From positions 1-40,133 of the forward strand of contig JBFWNY010000033.1 of NCBI GenBank assembly GCA_050250815.1: 40,133 nt of DNA. Reading direction: 5' to 3'. Positions 33,963 to 40,133 of the stretch are shown here, piece after piece. The number at the start of each line of letters is the position of its first letter. The first letter of the stretch is position 1. Under the pieces are notes generated by a model. It made no database searches. It was not told the origin of the DNA and was given only the letters and a program-made list of their open reading frames with translations. The stretch is from JAEUMD01 sp050250815 (GTDB taxonomy: Bacteria > Pseudomonadota > Alphaproteobacteria > Rhizobiales > Hyphomicrobiaceae). The position numbers and the translations under genes were made by a program.

Positions 33963-33990
33963 AAAAGGCCCGGTCGCTGGACCGGGCCTT
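33963..33990 (-). terminator. Intrinsic terminator of the HU gene
   Basis: On the minus strand AAGGCCCGGTC-CAGC-GACCGGGCCTT, a perfect 11-bp stem with a four-base loop, ends in CCTTTTGC. It lies 66 bases after the HU stop and before rppH copy 2, so the two are probably separate transcripts. Confidence 0.75.
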
Positions 33991-34056
33991 GTCGCATCTC
34001 GTGGCGGTAACGGATGGGCAGGCCGCCCGCCGTTCGTTTCGACCGGACAGCCGTGA

Positions 34057-34434
34057 TCAGACGGCTTCCTTCAGCTCCTTGGCGGCGCGGAAGGCGATCT
34101 TCTTGCTGGCCTTGATCTTGATCTGCTCGCCGGTGGCCGGGTTGCGGCCCATGCGTGCAGGGCGGTGACGGACCTGCAGGATGCCGAGGCCGGCCATGCG
34201 GATACGTGCACCCTTCTTGAGGTGCGTGGCGATCATCTCGACCATCTCGCTCAGCATCGCGTTGGCCTGCTTCTTGGGCAGTTCGTGCGCCTCGGCGATG
34301 GCGTCGCTGAGATGACGCAGAGTAACGGTCGTCTGTGCCTTCGCGGCCTTCGCCGTCTTGGCGGTCTTGCCGGTTTTCTTCACGGCCTTGGCGGCCGCCT
34401 TCGGCTTGGCTTTCGTTTTGGCTTTCGTGGCCAT
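34057..34434 (-). CDS. HU-family DNA-binding protein with Lys/Ala-rich N-terminal tail
   Basis: Nucleoid protein. The HU fold covers about residues 36-125 (TLRHLSDAIAEAHELPKKQA, GARIRMAGLGILQVRHRPAR, and the DNA-arm NPATGEQIKIKASKKIAFR). Before it lies a 35-residue tail of repeated Lys-Ala/Thr units (ATKAKTKAKPKAAAKAVKKT), like eukaryotic H1 tails or the tailed HU proteins of some bacteria. ATG 34434 has GGGAG six bases upstream; the longer open frame to 34584 is unlikely. 125 aa. The promoter lies in the unusually A+T-rich stretch 34500-34630; own terminator downstream. Confidence 0.92.
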   Translation of the reverse strand: MATKAKTKAKPKAAAKAVKKTGKTAKTAKAAKAQTTVTLRHLSDAIAEAHELPKKQANAMLSEMVEMIATHLKKGARIRMAGLGILQVRHRPARMGRNPATGEQIKIKASKKIAFRAAKELKEAV

Positions 34435-34984
34435 TGGTGTCTCCCGTTCGATGAGCATCAGGTGTTGGGGGATTGGAAATGGTGCAGGGTCGTAAGCGAT
34501 TTGGATATTGCAATTCACGATAATCGCGAAGTCGAATAAGTCTCCCCAAGCGGTGAAAACGAAAAAGCCGTGACGCGATTGCAACGAATTTAGCTCATTT
34601 CATCAGGTTTAGATAGGCTTTTCACATGTTGTCTAGCGTCAAAGCGCTTGCAGAAGCGCCTCGGCAGCCACCTTCACTACCTTCGTATCGTTGAATCAGG
34701 TGGCAGATGATTCGTTGCCCGAGACGGGCTTGCGTCGTGATTTCTCGATGAAGCGGCACATGCGATTACGCACGTGCGGCGCGTCCATTTCCAATTGGAC
34801 ATGGCTGGCGAAACGCAAATGATGAGCCGTTGAGCACTCTGGCTTCCGAAGGCGTTTCGCAAATTTCAGAGCGCCTTCTTGTACCCGAAGGTCGCGGTGA
34901 AAGCGGCAGCGAAGCCGGGTCCATTTCCCTGTCGTCCGGGAAATTCAGATTTTCAACCTCCAGCGCGGCTTGCCGACCAGGATG
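34435..34984. other. Long intergenic region between HU and leuD
   Basis: About 550 bases with no convincing gene. The first 190 bases are A+T-rich for this genome and should hold the HU promoter (minus strand); TTGCAAT occurs twice there. Further on are a GCGCTT-GCAG-AAGCGC hairpin (34644-34659) and an ATTTCCC / GGGAAAT hairpin (34923-34944) just behind the leuD stop. A 61-codon leftward open frame at 34677-34862 shows no protein-like features. The middle (34660-34900) may be decayed coding sequence but nothing is recognisable. Confidence 0.45.
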
Positions 34985-35590
34985 TCAAAGCCAGGGCCGG
35001 GCGTCGGCAGCTTTCGCCTCGAAACCGGCGATGCTGTCGGCCTTTTCGAGCGTCAGACCGATGTTGTCGAGGCCGTTGAGCAGGCAGTGCTTGCGGAAGG
35101 GATCGATGTCGAAGCGGATTACGCCGCCGTCCGGTCCACGGATCTCCTGGGACTCGAGGTCCACGGTGAGCGTCGCGTTGGAGCCGCGGCTCGCGTCGTC
35201 GAGCAGCTTATCGACCTCGCTCTGCGGCAGCTTGATCGGCAGGATGCCGTTCTGGAAGCAGTTGTTGAAGAAGATGTCGGCAAAGTCCGGCGCGATCACG
35301 CAACGGATGCCGAAGTCGAGCAGGGCCCATGGCGCGTGCTCGCGCGAGGAACCGCAGCCGAAGTTCTCGCCGGTCACCAGGATCTGGGCCTTGCGGTAGG
35401 CCGGCTTGTTGAGCACGAAGTCGGGGTTTTCCTTGCCGTTCTGGTCGAAGCGCATCTCAAAGAACAGCGACTTGCCGAGCCCGGTCCGCTTGATGGTCTT
35501 CAGAAACTGCTTGGGGATGATCATGTCGGTATCGATGTTGCGCAGCGGCAGGGGCGCGGCGATACCGGTCAGCGTTGTGAACTTATCCAT
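34985..35590 (-). CDS. leuD: 3-isopropylmalate dehydratase small subunit
   Basis: Small subunit of isopropylmalate isomerase in leucine biosynthesis; works with LeuC (not in this window). The swivel-domain motifs are intact: MDKFTTLTGIAAPLPLRNID, DTDMIIPKQFLKTIKRTGLG, GENFGCGSSREHAPWAL, and VIAPDFADIFFNNCFQNGIL. 201 aa is normal. GAGGAGA lies a little far (about 12 bases) before ATG 35590. The helical-protein gene ends 27 bases upstream, so the pair is probably cotranscribed. Confidence 0.96.
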   Translation of the reverse strand: MDKFTTLTGIAAPLPLRNIDTDMIIPKQFLKTIKRTGLGKSLFFEMRFDQNGKENPDFVLNKPAYRKAQILVTGENFGCGSSREHAPWALLDFGIRCVIAPDFADIFFNNCFQNGILPIKLPQSEVDKLLDDASRGSNATLTVDLESQEIRGPDGGVIRFDIDPFRKHCLLNGLDNIGLTLEKADSIAGFEAKAADARPWL

Positions 35591-35617
35591 GTGTCGCGTC
35601 GTCTCCTCGATCGGCGT

Positions 35618-36049
35618 TCAGGCGCCGAGGCCATCGGCCAGCGCGCGGAAGTATCCTTCCGCTGCGGCCAGCCTGTCTATGCGCTGCCGTTGGGCGCCCG
35701 CCAGCTCGTCGGCGCCGGGAACGCTTGTTTCCAAGCGTTCGAGGCGCCTTTTAACGCCAGCGAGCTTGCGCCCGTCAAGATGATCGTCGAGCACGGCGAC
35801 CATTGTCTCGACGTAACCGGCAATGCGTCCGAACTCGCGTGCCACGCGCCTTGCAGCCGAGCGGTCGCCGGGCGAGGACTCCAGATCCGACAGAGCGTCG
35901 GCGGCGCGCGCGAGCGTATCGGCAATGGCTGCGGCATAGCGTGAGACACGGCGGCGGCGCGCGCGATCGAGGGGCTTCAGCGTCCCGAGCCAGCGATGAA
36001 CGGTCTCGGCTATGTCCAGAATAACGCGCGCGTAGTCAGCTACGGGCAT
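35618..36049 (-). CDS. Hypothetical helical protein
   Basis: 143 residues, almost wholly alpha-helical by composition, rich in Arg/Ala/Leu with no membrane segment or signal peptide. Pattern examples: DYARVILDIAETVHRWLGTL at the start and RRLERLETSVPGADELAGAQ near the end. Family not recognised. It lies 27 bases before leuD on the same strand, and codon use looks like that of its neighbours, so I consider it real. Function unknown. Confidence 0.6.
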   Translation of the reverse strand: MPVADYARVILDIAETVHRWLGTLKPLDRARRRRVSRYAAAIADTLARAADALSDLESSPGDRSAARRVAREFGRIAGYVETMVAVLDDHLDGRKLAGVKRRLERLETSVPGADELAGAQRQRIDRLAAAEGYFRALADGLGA

Positions 36050-36151
36050 GGCTCGTGTTCTCCAGCCGGACGCCGACCCAAATGCTAAGGGTGGCGACGC
36101 GTGCCGGGGATAAGCGCGGCTTCGCAGGGCTGGTCGCTAAGTCTCACGATC

Positions 36152-36676
36152 TCAGCGGATGCTGGGGTCCTCGTAGCACTTGCGCATGAGTGCGCAGCGG
36201 TGCGAACCCGAGAAGTGCATCGCGTCGCCTTTGGCCGGCGAGATGAAGGAGCAGACCTCATCGAGGCCGCCGGGCTTGAGCCAGCCCTGCCGCTTGCCGC
36301 GCTGGACGGCGAAGCAGTCGGCTGTCTCCTCGTCGGGTCCCCGGAACTGGTGGCCGCATTCGTGCGCGTAGATCCACATCTTCACGACGGTCGGGACACG
36401 GTTCATCAGTTTGGGGTTGAGGATCAGGAAGCCCGGGTAGGCGGCCGCATAGTCGTCAAGCTTGTGGTCGAGCACGGTCGGCCGATGGCCGCAGATCATG
36501 CGATTGCCGTCGAGCTTGAGCGCGCCGGGAGGTACGACGCTGGCGCCGCCGCCGACATGATCGACGTACTCGCTCACTGTCGGTGGCTTGTCGGCGCGGG
36601 CGGGGATTGTTGTCCACGCCACGGCAATTGCCGCCAAGAGTGCCCAGCAACGGAGTTGGAACGGAAAGTTGCGCAC
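36152..36676 (-). CDS. Exported zinc-metallopeptidase-like protein (HECGH)
   Basis: 174 residues starting at GTG 36676, with a signal peptide (RNFPFQLRCWALLAAIAVAW, cleavage near ARA-DK). IYAHECGHQFRGPDEETADC holds HECGH (105-109) and, ten residues on, E116/ExxAD (116-120), the layout of gluzincin-type peptidases with a C-terminal Glu or Asp ligand. Six further cysteines are in the mature protein. Peptidase activity is likely but unproven. An open frame to 36832 lacks a signal peptide at its start. It lies 168 bases after the co-oriented zincin gene. Confidence 0.75.
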   Translation of the reverse strand: MRNFPFQLRCWALLAAIAVAWTTIPARADKPPTVSEYVDHVGGGASVVPPGALKLDGNRMICGHRPTVLDHKLDDYAAAYPGFLILNPKLMNRVPTVVKMWIYAHECGHQFRGPDEETADCFAVQRGKRQGWLKPGGLDEVCSFISPAKGDAMHFSGSHRCALMRKCYEDPSIR

Positions 36677-36844
36677 GATCTGGTCCCGGGTTCTTGTGCT
36701 CGCGCAGGCACAAAGTAGTTGGCGCGCTGCAGCCTGAGCATCTTGCAATGTTGCTCGGTTCGCCGGGCCGGGCAAGAGCGGCACGCCAGCCTGAGATCGA
36801 TCGCCGCGGTATGGGGAGCACAATTGCAACATTTCTGACCGCCG

Positions 36845-37300
36845 TCACGTCCTGCCGGGGTCGGCTGTTGCCTCGATCCGCTCCATGTCGTCGTCGGAGA
36901 GGCCGAAATGATGGCCGATCTCGTGGACGATGACGTGCGTGACGACATCGCCGATGGTGTCGCTGCCGGTCTCGGCCCAGTAGTCGAGGATGGCGCGGCG
37001 GTAGAGGAAGACCATGTCGGGCTCGCGTCCCGGGTCGAGCGTTGCCTTGCGGTCGAGGCTCACCCCCTGGTAGAGGCCCATGAGTTCGAAAGGGTCCTCA
37101 ATACCCAAGCTGTCGAGCGCCTCGCCGTCTGCCAGATCCTGCACCACGAAGACGATTTCGCCGCACATTTGCCTGAAGTGGGCGGGGAGTTGATCGAAGG
37201 CGCGCCGCGCCAGCCGCTCGAAATCGTCGAGGCCCGGCGCAACGCGCTGATCCCACCCGGCGCCTGCCGTTGAATTACGTTGGGAGTTCGCCGCCGTCAT
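36845..37300 (-). CDS. Cytosolic metallopeptidase-family protein (zincin-like, DUF1025 type)
   Basis: 151 residues. FERLARRAFDQLPAHFRQMC, LGLYQGVSL-like LMGLYQGVSL, PDMVFLYRRAILDYWAETGS and VTHVIVHEIGHHFGLSDDDM match the bacterial 'metallopeptidase family' (PF06262 type) with HEIGHHFGLSDDD as zinc site. Family members are small and mostly uncharacterised. ATG 37300 gives a proper N-terminus; GGAG is only two bases upstream. The longer open frame above it is antisense to the SDR gene and is rejected. Diverges from the SDR. Confidence 0.88.
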   Translation of the reverse strand: MTAANSQRNSTAGAGWDQRVAPGLDDFERLARRAFDQLPAHFRQMCGEIVFVVQDLADGEALDSLGIEDPFELMGLYQGVSLDRKATLDPGREPDMVFLYRRAILDYWAETGSDTIGDVVTHVIVHEIGHHFGLSDDDMERIEATADPGRT

Positions 37301-37405
37301 GACTCCGGGTCCGTTTGCAACCGCCTCGCGCAACGCAATGTCGTCGCACGACGCCAAAACGGCAAGCGGTGGCCATGTGTTCTTCCCGATGGCGGGGACG
37401 CGTAC

Positions 37406-38200
37406 ATGACCGAGCCGGTAACGATCGTCACCGGCGGCTCGACGGGCATTGGCTTTGCCATGGCGCGGCGGTCTGTCGCAGCCGGCGAGAACGTCGTGCT
37501 GATCGCCCGCGATGCCGAACGGCTGGAGGCGGCCGCATCTGAACTGCGAGCGCAGGCACGGACGGAGCGCCGCGTGCTTTCGGTGCCTATCGACGTGACT
37601 GCGGACGGCGCGGCCGAACGGCTCGAAGCCCATCTCGTGGAAGCCGGGCTGCACCCGGCGGTGCTCGTGAACAACGCCGGGATGGGGCTCGCCGGAGCGT
37701 TTGCCGATAATGATCTGCATGACCTGGAACGGCTGCTTGCATTGAATGTCGCCGCCGTTACACGGCTTACGCGACATTTCCTGCCCGGCATGATCGCGCG
37801 CGGCAGCGGCGTGATCATCAACGTCTCATCGCTGGGCGGCTTTACGCCGGGGCCGTACCAGGCTGCGTATTACGCATCCAAGGCCTATGTGAACGCACTG
37901 ACCGAAGCGATCGGCTGGGAAACATTCGGAACCGGTGTCTCGGTCATCCTGGTGGCGCCGGGACCGGTCGATACCCGGTTTCATCACGCCATGCGCGCCG
38001 AGCGCGCGCTCTATCGTTTGCTGCTGCCTGCGATGTCGCCGCAAGCTGTCGCGCGGTGGGTCTGGTGGGGGCGCAGGCTGGGCCTGAGGGTCGTCGTGCC
38101 GGGGCTCGTCTACCGGCTGGCTTCTCTTGCTGTTCGCATCGTGCCGCACCCGATCAGCCTGCCGCTCGTCTCCGTTCTGCTACGGCCGCGCCGGCGGTGA
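37406..38200 (+). CDS. Short-chain dehydrogenase/reductase
   Basis: Classical SDR, 264 residues: cofactor motif TGGSTGIGFAMA (TGxxxGIG), NNAG, and catalytic Ser in NVSSLGG with YYASK (Tyr-x-x-x-Lys). A short hydrophobic C-terminal stretch (LRVVVPGLVYRLASLAVRIV) recalls the membrane-associated DltE/17-beta-HSD-like group, so a lipid-like substrate is possible. RD after the third beta strand (LIARDAERL) suggests NADP. ATG 37406 has GGGGACG upstream; the open frame to 37280 overlaps the divergent zincin gene. Substrate unknown. Confidence 0.9.
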   Translation: MTEPVTIVTGGSTGIGFAMARRSVAAGENVVLIARDAERLEAAASELRAQARTERRVLSVPIDVTADGAAERLEAHLVEAGLHPAVLVNNAGMGLAGAFADNDLHDLERLLALNVAAVTRLTRHFLPGMIARGSGVIINVSSLGGFTPGPYQAAYYASKAYVNALTEAIGWETFGTGVSVILVAPGPVDTRFHHAMRAERALYRLLLPAMSPQAVARWVWWGRRLGLRVVVPGLVYRLASLAVRIVPHPISLPLVSVLLRPRRR

Positions 38201-38410
38201 AGCCTGGAGCGATTTTTCGGAGGATCGTTCGAAGTGGGACCGGCATTTGCGATCTCGAAACCATTGCCATGGTAGAGATGCTCAACAGACAGCGGCTTCA
38301 TGTTGATGCGTACCGCTGTCTTCTGGCGCGGCAGTCGTGATGACCAAGCTTCGTGGTCAGCACCTCTGCCGCGCCGTCCTGTTTTCGCTGCCCCGCGGCA
38401 CGTTACGGCA

Positions 38411-38902
38411 TCAGACGGGAGCAGCGCGTGCCACCACCAGTGCATTGCGCAGGACGCCCGCGAACTCCCGCCGCTCGTCGTCGGTCAGGAAGCCGCCGAA
38501 CGGAATGGTCTCGCCCTTGGACGTCAGCGCGAGAAACGTGCGGCCGTCGACGTATTCGGTCAGCAGCACGCGCACCCAGTAGGGATTGAACTGGAACCGC
38601 TCTGTCCGTCCGGATGGATGGACCCGCGTCACCGTCAATTCCCGCGGGTAGAGATCGATGGTTTCAAAAATGCGCCCCGAGCGGTAATTGAGCTTGAAGG
38701 CGATGTAGACGAGGGCGACGTCGAGCCCGAAGAACCCGAAGACCGGCCATGCCCCCATCAGCAGGAAGGCGGTCCCGGCGATGAAGCTCACTAGCGCGAG
38801 CGCAGACATGAGGATAACGAAGCCGCGCGGCGACAGGGACCGGTAGGCGGTCAGAACCCAGCGGTTGTGCGCCGGTTCCCGGTTATCCGTCGCGTACGAC
38901 AT
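38411..38902 (-). CDS. DUF2244 family integral membrane protein
   Basis: 163 residues. Two transmembrane helices (GFVILMSALALVSFIAGTAF and VFGFFGLDVALVYIAFKLNY, about 27-72) and a cytosolic C-terminal domain with IDLYPRELTVTRVHPSG, FQFNPYWVRVLL and IPFGGFLTDDERREFAGVLR, which fits DUF2244. The family, of unknown function, stands beside nth in many Rhizobiales, as here. Start ATG 38902; only 39 bases separate it from the nth start. Confidence 0.9.
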   Translation of the reverse strand: MSYATDNREPAHNRWVLTAYRSLSPRGFVILMSALALVSFIAGTAFLLMGAWPVFGFFGLDVALVYIAFKLNYRSGRIFETIDLYPRELTVTRVHPSGRTERFQFNPYWVRVLLTEYVDGRTFLALTSKGETIPFGGFLTDDERREFAGVLRNALVVARAAPV

Positions 38903-38941
38903 GTCAGGCAGCCTGCTCCAAAACTTGACCCAGTATCAATC

Positions 38942-39757
38942 ATGGTAGCGAAAAAGCCCAGATCGGGAAAAGCGGCCGCAGCGCCGCGGGCCAGTGCTGG
39001 CTCGGGTGGCAAGCCGCGACACGGTGCCGGCGGTCCGGTGTCCCGCTCCGGTGGTGCCAAGAAGCAGAAGGATGAGGCGTCGGCCAGGACCTCCGGCAAG
39101 AGACGCAGTGCCGGTCTCTCCGCATCCGATGTCGTGGCCATCTTCGAACGCTTCAAGGCCATCGAGCCCGAGCCCAAGGGCGAGCTCGAGCACACCGACG
39201 CCTATACGCTGCTGGTAGCCGTGGTGCTGTCGGCGCAGGCGACGGACGCCGGTGTCAACAAGGCGACGCGCGGGCTGTTCGCGCTGGCCAATACTCCACA
39301 AAAGATGATCGCCCTTGGCGAGGAGAGGGTGCGCGAGGCGATCAGGACGATCGGCCTCTACCGCAACAAGGCCAAGAACGTCGTTGCGCTAAGCCAGGCG
39401 TTGATCGATCGGTTCGGAGGCGAAGTGCCGGCCGACCGCGATGCGCTGGAGACGCTACCCGGTGTTGGGCGCAAGACAGCCAACGTCGTCATGAACGTCG
39501 CTTTCGGAGCGCCCACCATGGCGGTCGATACGCATGTCTTCCGCGTCGCCAACAGGATCGGACTGAGTACGGGCAAGACGCCGCTGGCGGTGGAGCAGGA
39601 TCTGCTCGATCGCATCCCCGCCGCCTACGGCGTGCCGGCGCACCATTGGCTCATTCTGCACGGGCGCTACCTGTGCAAGGCGCGCAAGCCCGAGTGCTAT
39701 CGTTGCCCGATCCGCGACCTGTGCCGTCACGAGCCCAAGACGCCATCGGTCCGTTGA
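38942..39757 (+). CDS. nth: Endonuclease III (DNA glycosylase/AP lyase)
   Basis: Base-excision repair enzyme for oxidised pyrimidines. Helix-hairpin-helix LPGVGRKTANVVMN with catalytic Lys178, Asp196 in VDTHVFRV, and the iron-sulfur cluster motif C-x6-C-x2-C-x5-C (Cys245, 252, 255, 261) are all intact. The first 55 residues are a basic, Lys/Arg/Gly/Ala-rich extension not found in the E. coli enzyme but common in this order. ATG 38942 is chosen; no clear ribosome binding site is seen in the 39-base divergent gap. 271 aa. Confidence 0.97.
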   Translation: MVAKKPRSGKAAAAPRASAGSGGKPRHGAGGPVSRSGGAKKQKDEASARTSGKRRSAGLSASDVVAIFERFKAIEPEPKGELEHTDAYTLLVAVVLSAQATDAGVNKATRGLFALANTPQKMIALGEERVREAIRTIGLYRNKAKNVVALSQALIDRFGGEVPADRDALETLPGVGRKTANVVMNVAFGAPTMAVDTHVFRVANRIGLSTGKTPLAVEQDLLDRIPAAYGVPAHHWLILHGRYLCKARKPECYRCPIRDLCRHEPKTPSVR

Positions 39758-39941
39758 GCTTCGGAACTTCCGGCCACGACATGGTCACAGGCGCATCACA
39801 ATGCCGACGCGCTTGTGCGCGACGCAGACAGGGCGTCGTCTCATCGGGGGAGGCGGGACGACGGCGTTCTCGGCGGCCGATGGCGTTGGACGTGCGAACT
39901 TTCGCGCGGCTGACCCAGGCCCGAGCTACGGGGGTTGTGTC

Positions 39942-40133
39942 GTGCGTAAGTCGTTCTCCCTTGCCGTCATCGCGGCTGCGGCGGTGTTGCTCGTCGCCTG
40001 CGCCCATTCCCGATACGCCCCTTATGACGATTACGACGAGGCCACTTACGAGCGTGCCTTCAAGGAGCGCGCGGCCGCGCGTCAGCGCGAGGCTGCGCGC
40101 CGCTGGGCCAAGGTGTCGCGTACGTCTACTGGG
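39942..40133 (+). CDS. Lipoprotein, N-terminal part (cut by window edge)
   Basis: Starts at GTG 39942 with GGGGG seven bases upstream. Residues 1-20 are a lipoprotein signal peptide with lipobox LVAC (RKSFSLAVIAAAAVLLVACA). The mature part seen is Tyr/Asp-rich (YAPYDDYDEATYERA) followed by an Arg/Ala-rich helix. The rest lies outside the window. Family not recognised. As a lipoprotein it would be a substrate of Lnt. Confidence 0.6.
   Translation, partial: MRKSFSLAVIAAAAVLLVACAHSRYAPYDDYDEATYERAFKERAAARQREAARRWAKVSRTSTG

Noticed and set aside
34677..34862. Small leftward gene between HU and leuD
   Set aside because: No ribosome binding site, no recognisable motif, composition like random high-GC sequence.
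36677..36832. N-terminal extension of the HECGH protein from 36832
   Set aside because: The extension would bury the signal peptide 50 residues inside the protein; GTG 36676 places it at the N-terminus.

Overview
The window is high-GC chromosomal DNA from an alphaproteobacterium, most likely of the order Hyphomicrobiales (Rhizobiales), possibly a Hyphomicrobium-like genus. The evidence is gene order and protein type: miaB-phoH-ybeY-corC-lnt-phrR-metK-trmB-rimP-nusA-ylxR-infB is the rhizobial arrangement, including the acid-tolerance pair lnt(actA)/phrR. The bifunctional hydrolase/OsmC protein, the DUF2244-nth pair and a palindromic intergenic repeat inside the atp operon also fit. No phage, insertion sequence, CRISPR or plasmid gene is recognisable; most of the window is core genome with small lineage-specific insertions.

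Layout. 1-732: the 5' end of a leftward exported-protein gene and a gene-free stretch with tandem GTGCCAC/CCACA motifs. 733-6824: a tightly packed rightward run for tRNA thiomethylation (miaB), RNA metabolism and ribosome quality (phoH, ybeY), an envelope-related CBS protein (corC) and lipoprotein acylation (lnt). 6978-9703: phrR, metK (long structured leader) and trmB. 9796-16879: an intrinsic terminator, then the transcription/translation cluster rimP-nusA-ylxR-infB, a terminator, a YcxB-like membrane protein inserted before rbfA, and rbfA; truB does not follow. 16876-19826: accessory genes (GNAT, a one-helix membrane protein, an exported Cys-rich HELLH protein) and fsa. 20038-22278: priA. 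22368-25392: a leftward envelope block (SUMF1-domain protein, L,D-transpeptidase with a long coiled coil, small exported Cys protein). 25619-26929: hydrolase/OsmC fusion. 27181-32686: atpH-A-G-D-C with two oddities, a palindromic repeat between atpA and atpG and a small CxxC protein gene between atpD and atpC. 32646-34434: two tandem RppH-type Nudix genes and an HU gene with a Lys/Ala-rich tail, all leftward. 34985-37300: leuD, a helical protein and two zincin-type proteins, all leftward. 37406-40133: an SDR, divergent DUF2244/nth, and the start of a lipoprotein gene.

Functional picture. Most genes serve translation and RNA turnover (miaB, ybeY, trmB, rimP, nusA, infB, rbfA, two rppH), energy (F1 ATPase), replication restart and repair (priA, nth) and the envelope (lnt, L,D-transpeptidase, corC). 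No large undescribed system is evident. The best candidates for something new are the 91-residue zinc-ribbon-like protein inside the ATP synthase operon, the metK leader RNA, the SUMF1/L,D-transpeptidase/small Cys protein block, and the secreted HELLH protein. All start codons and functions were judged by eye; none was checked against a database.
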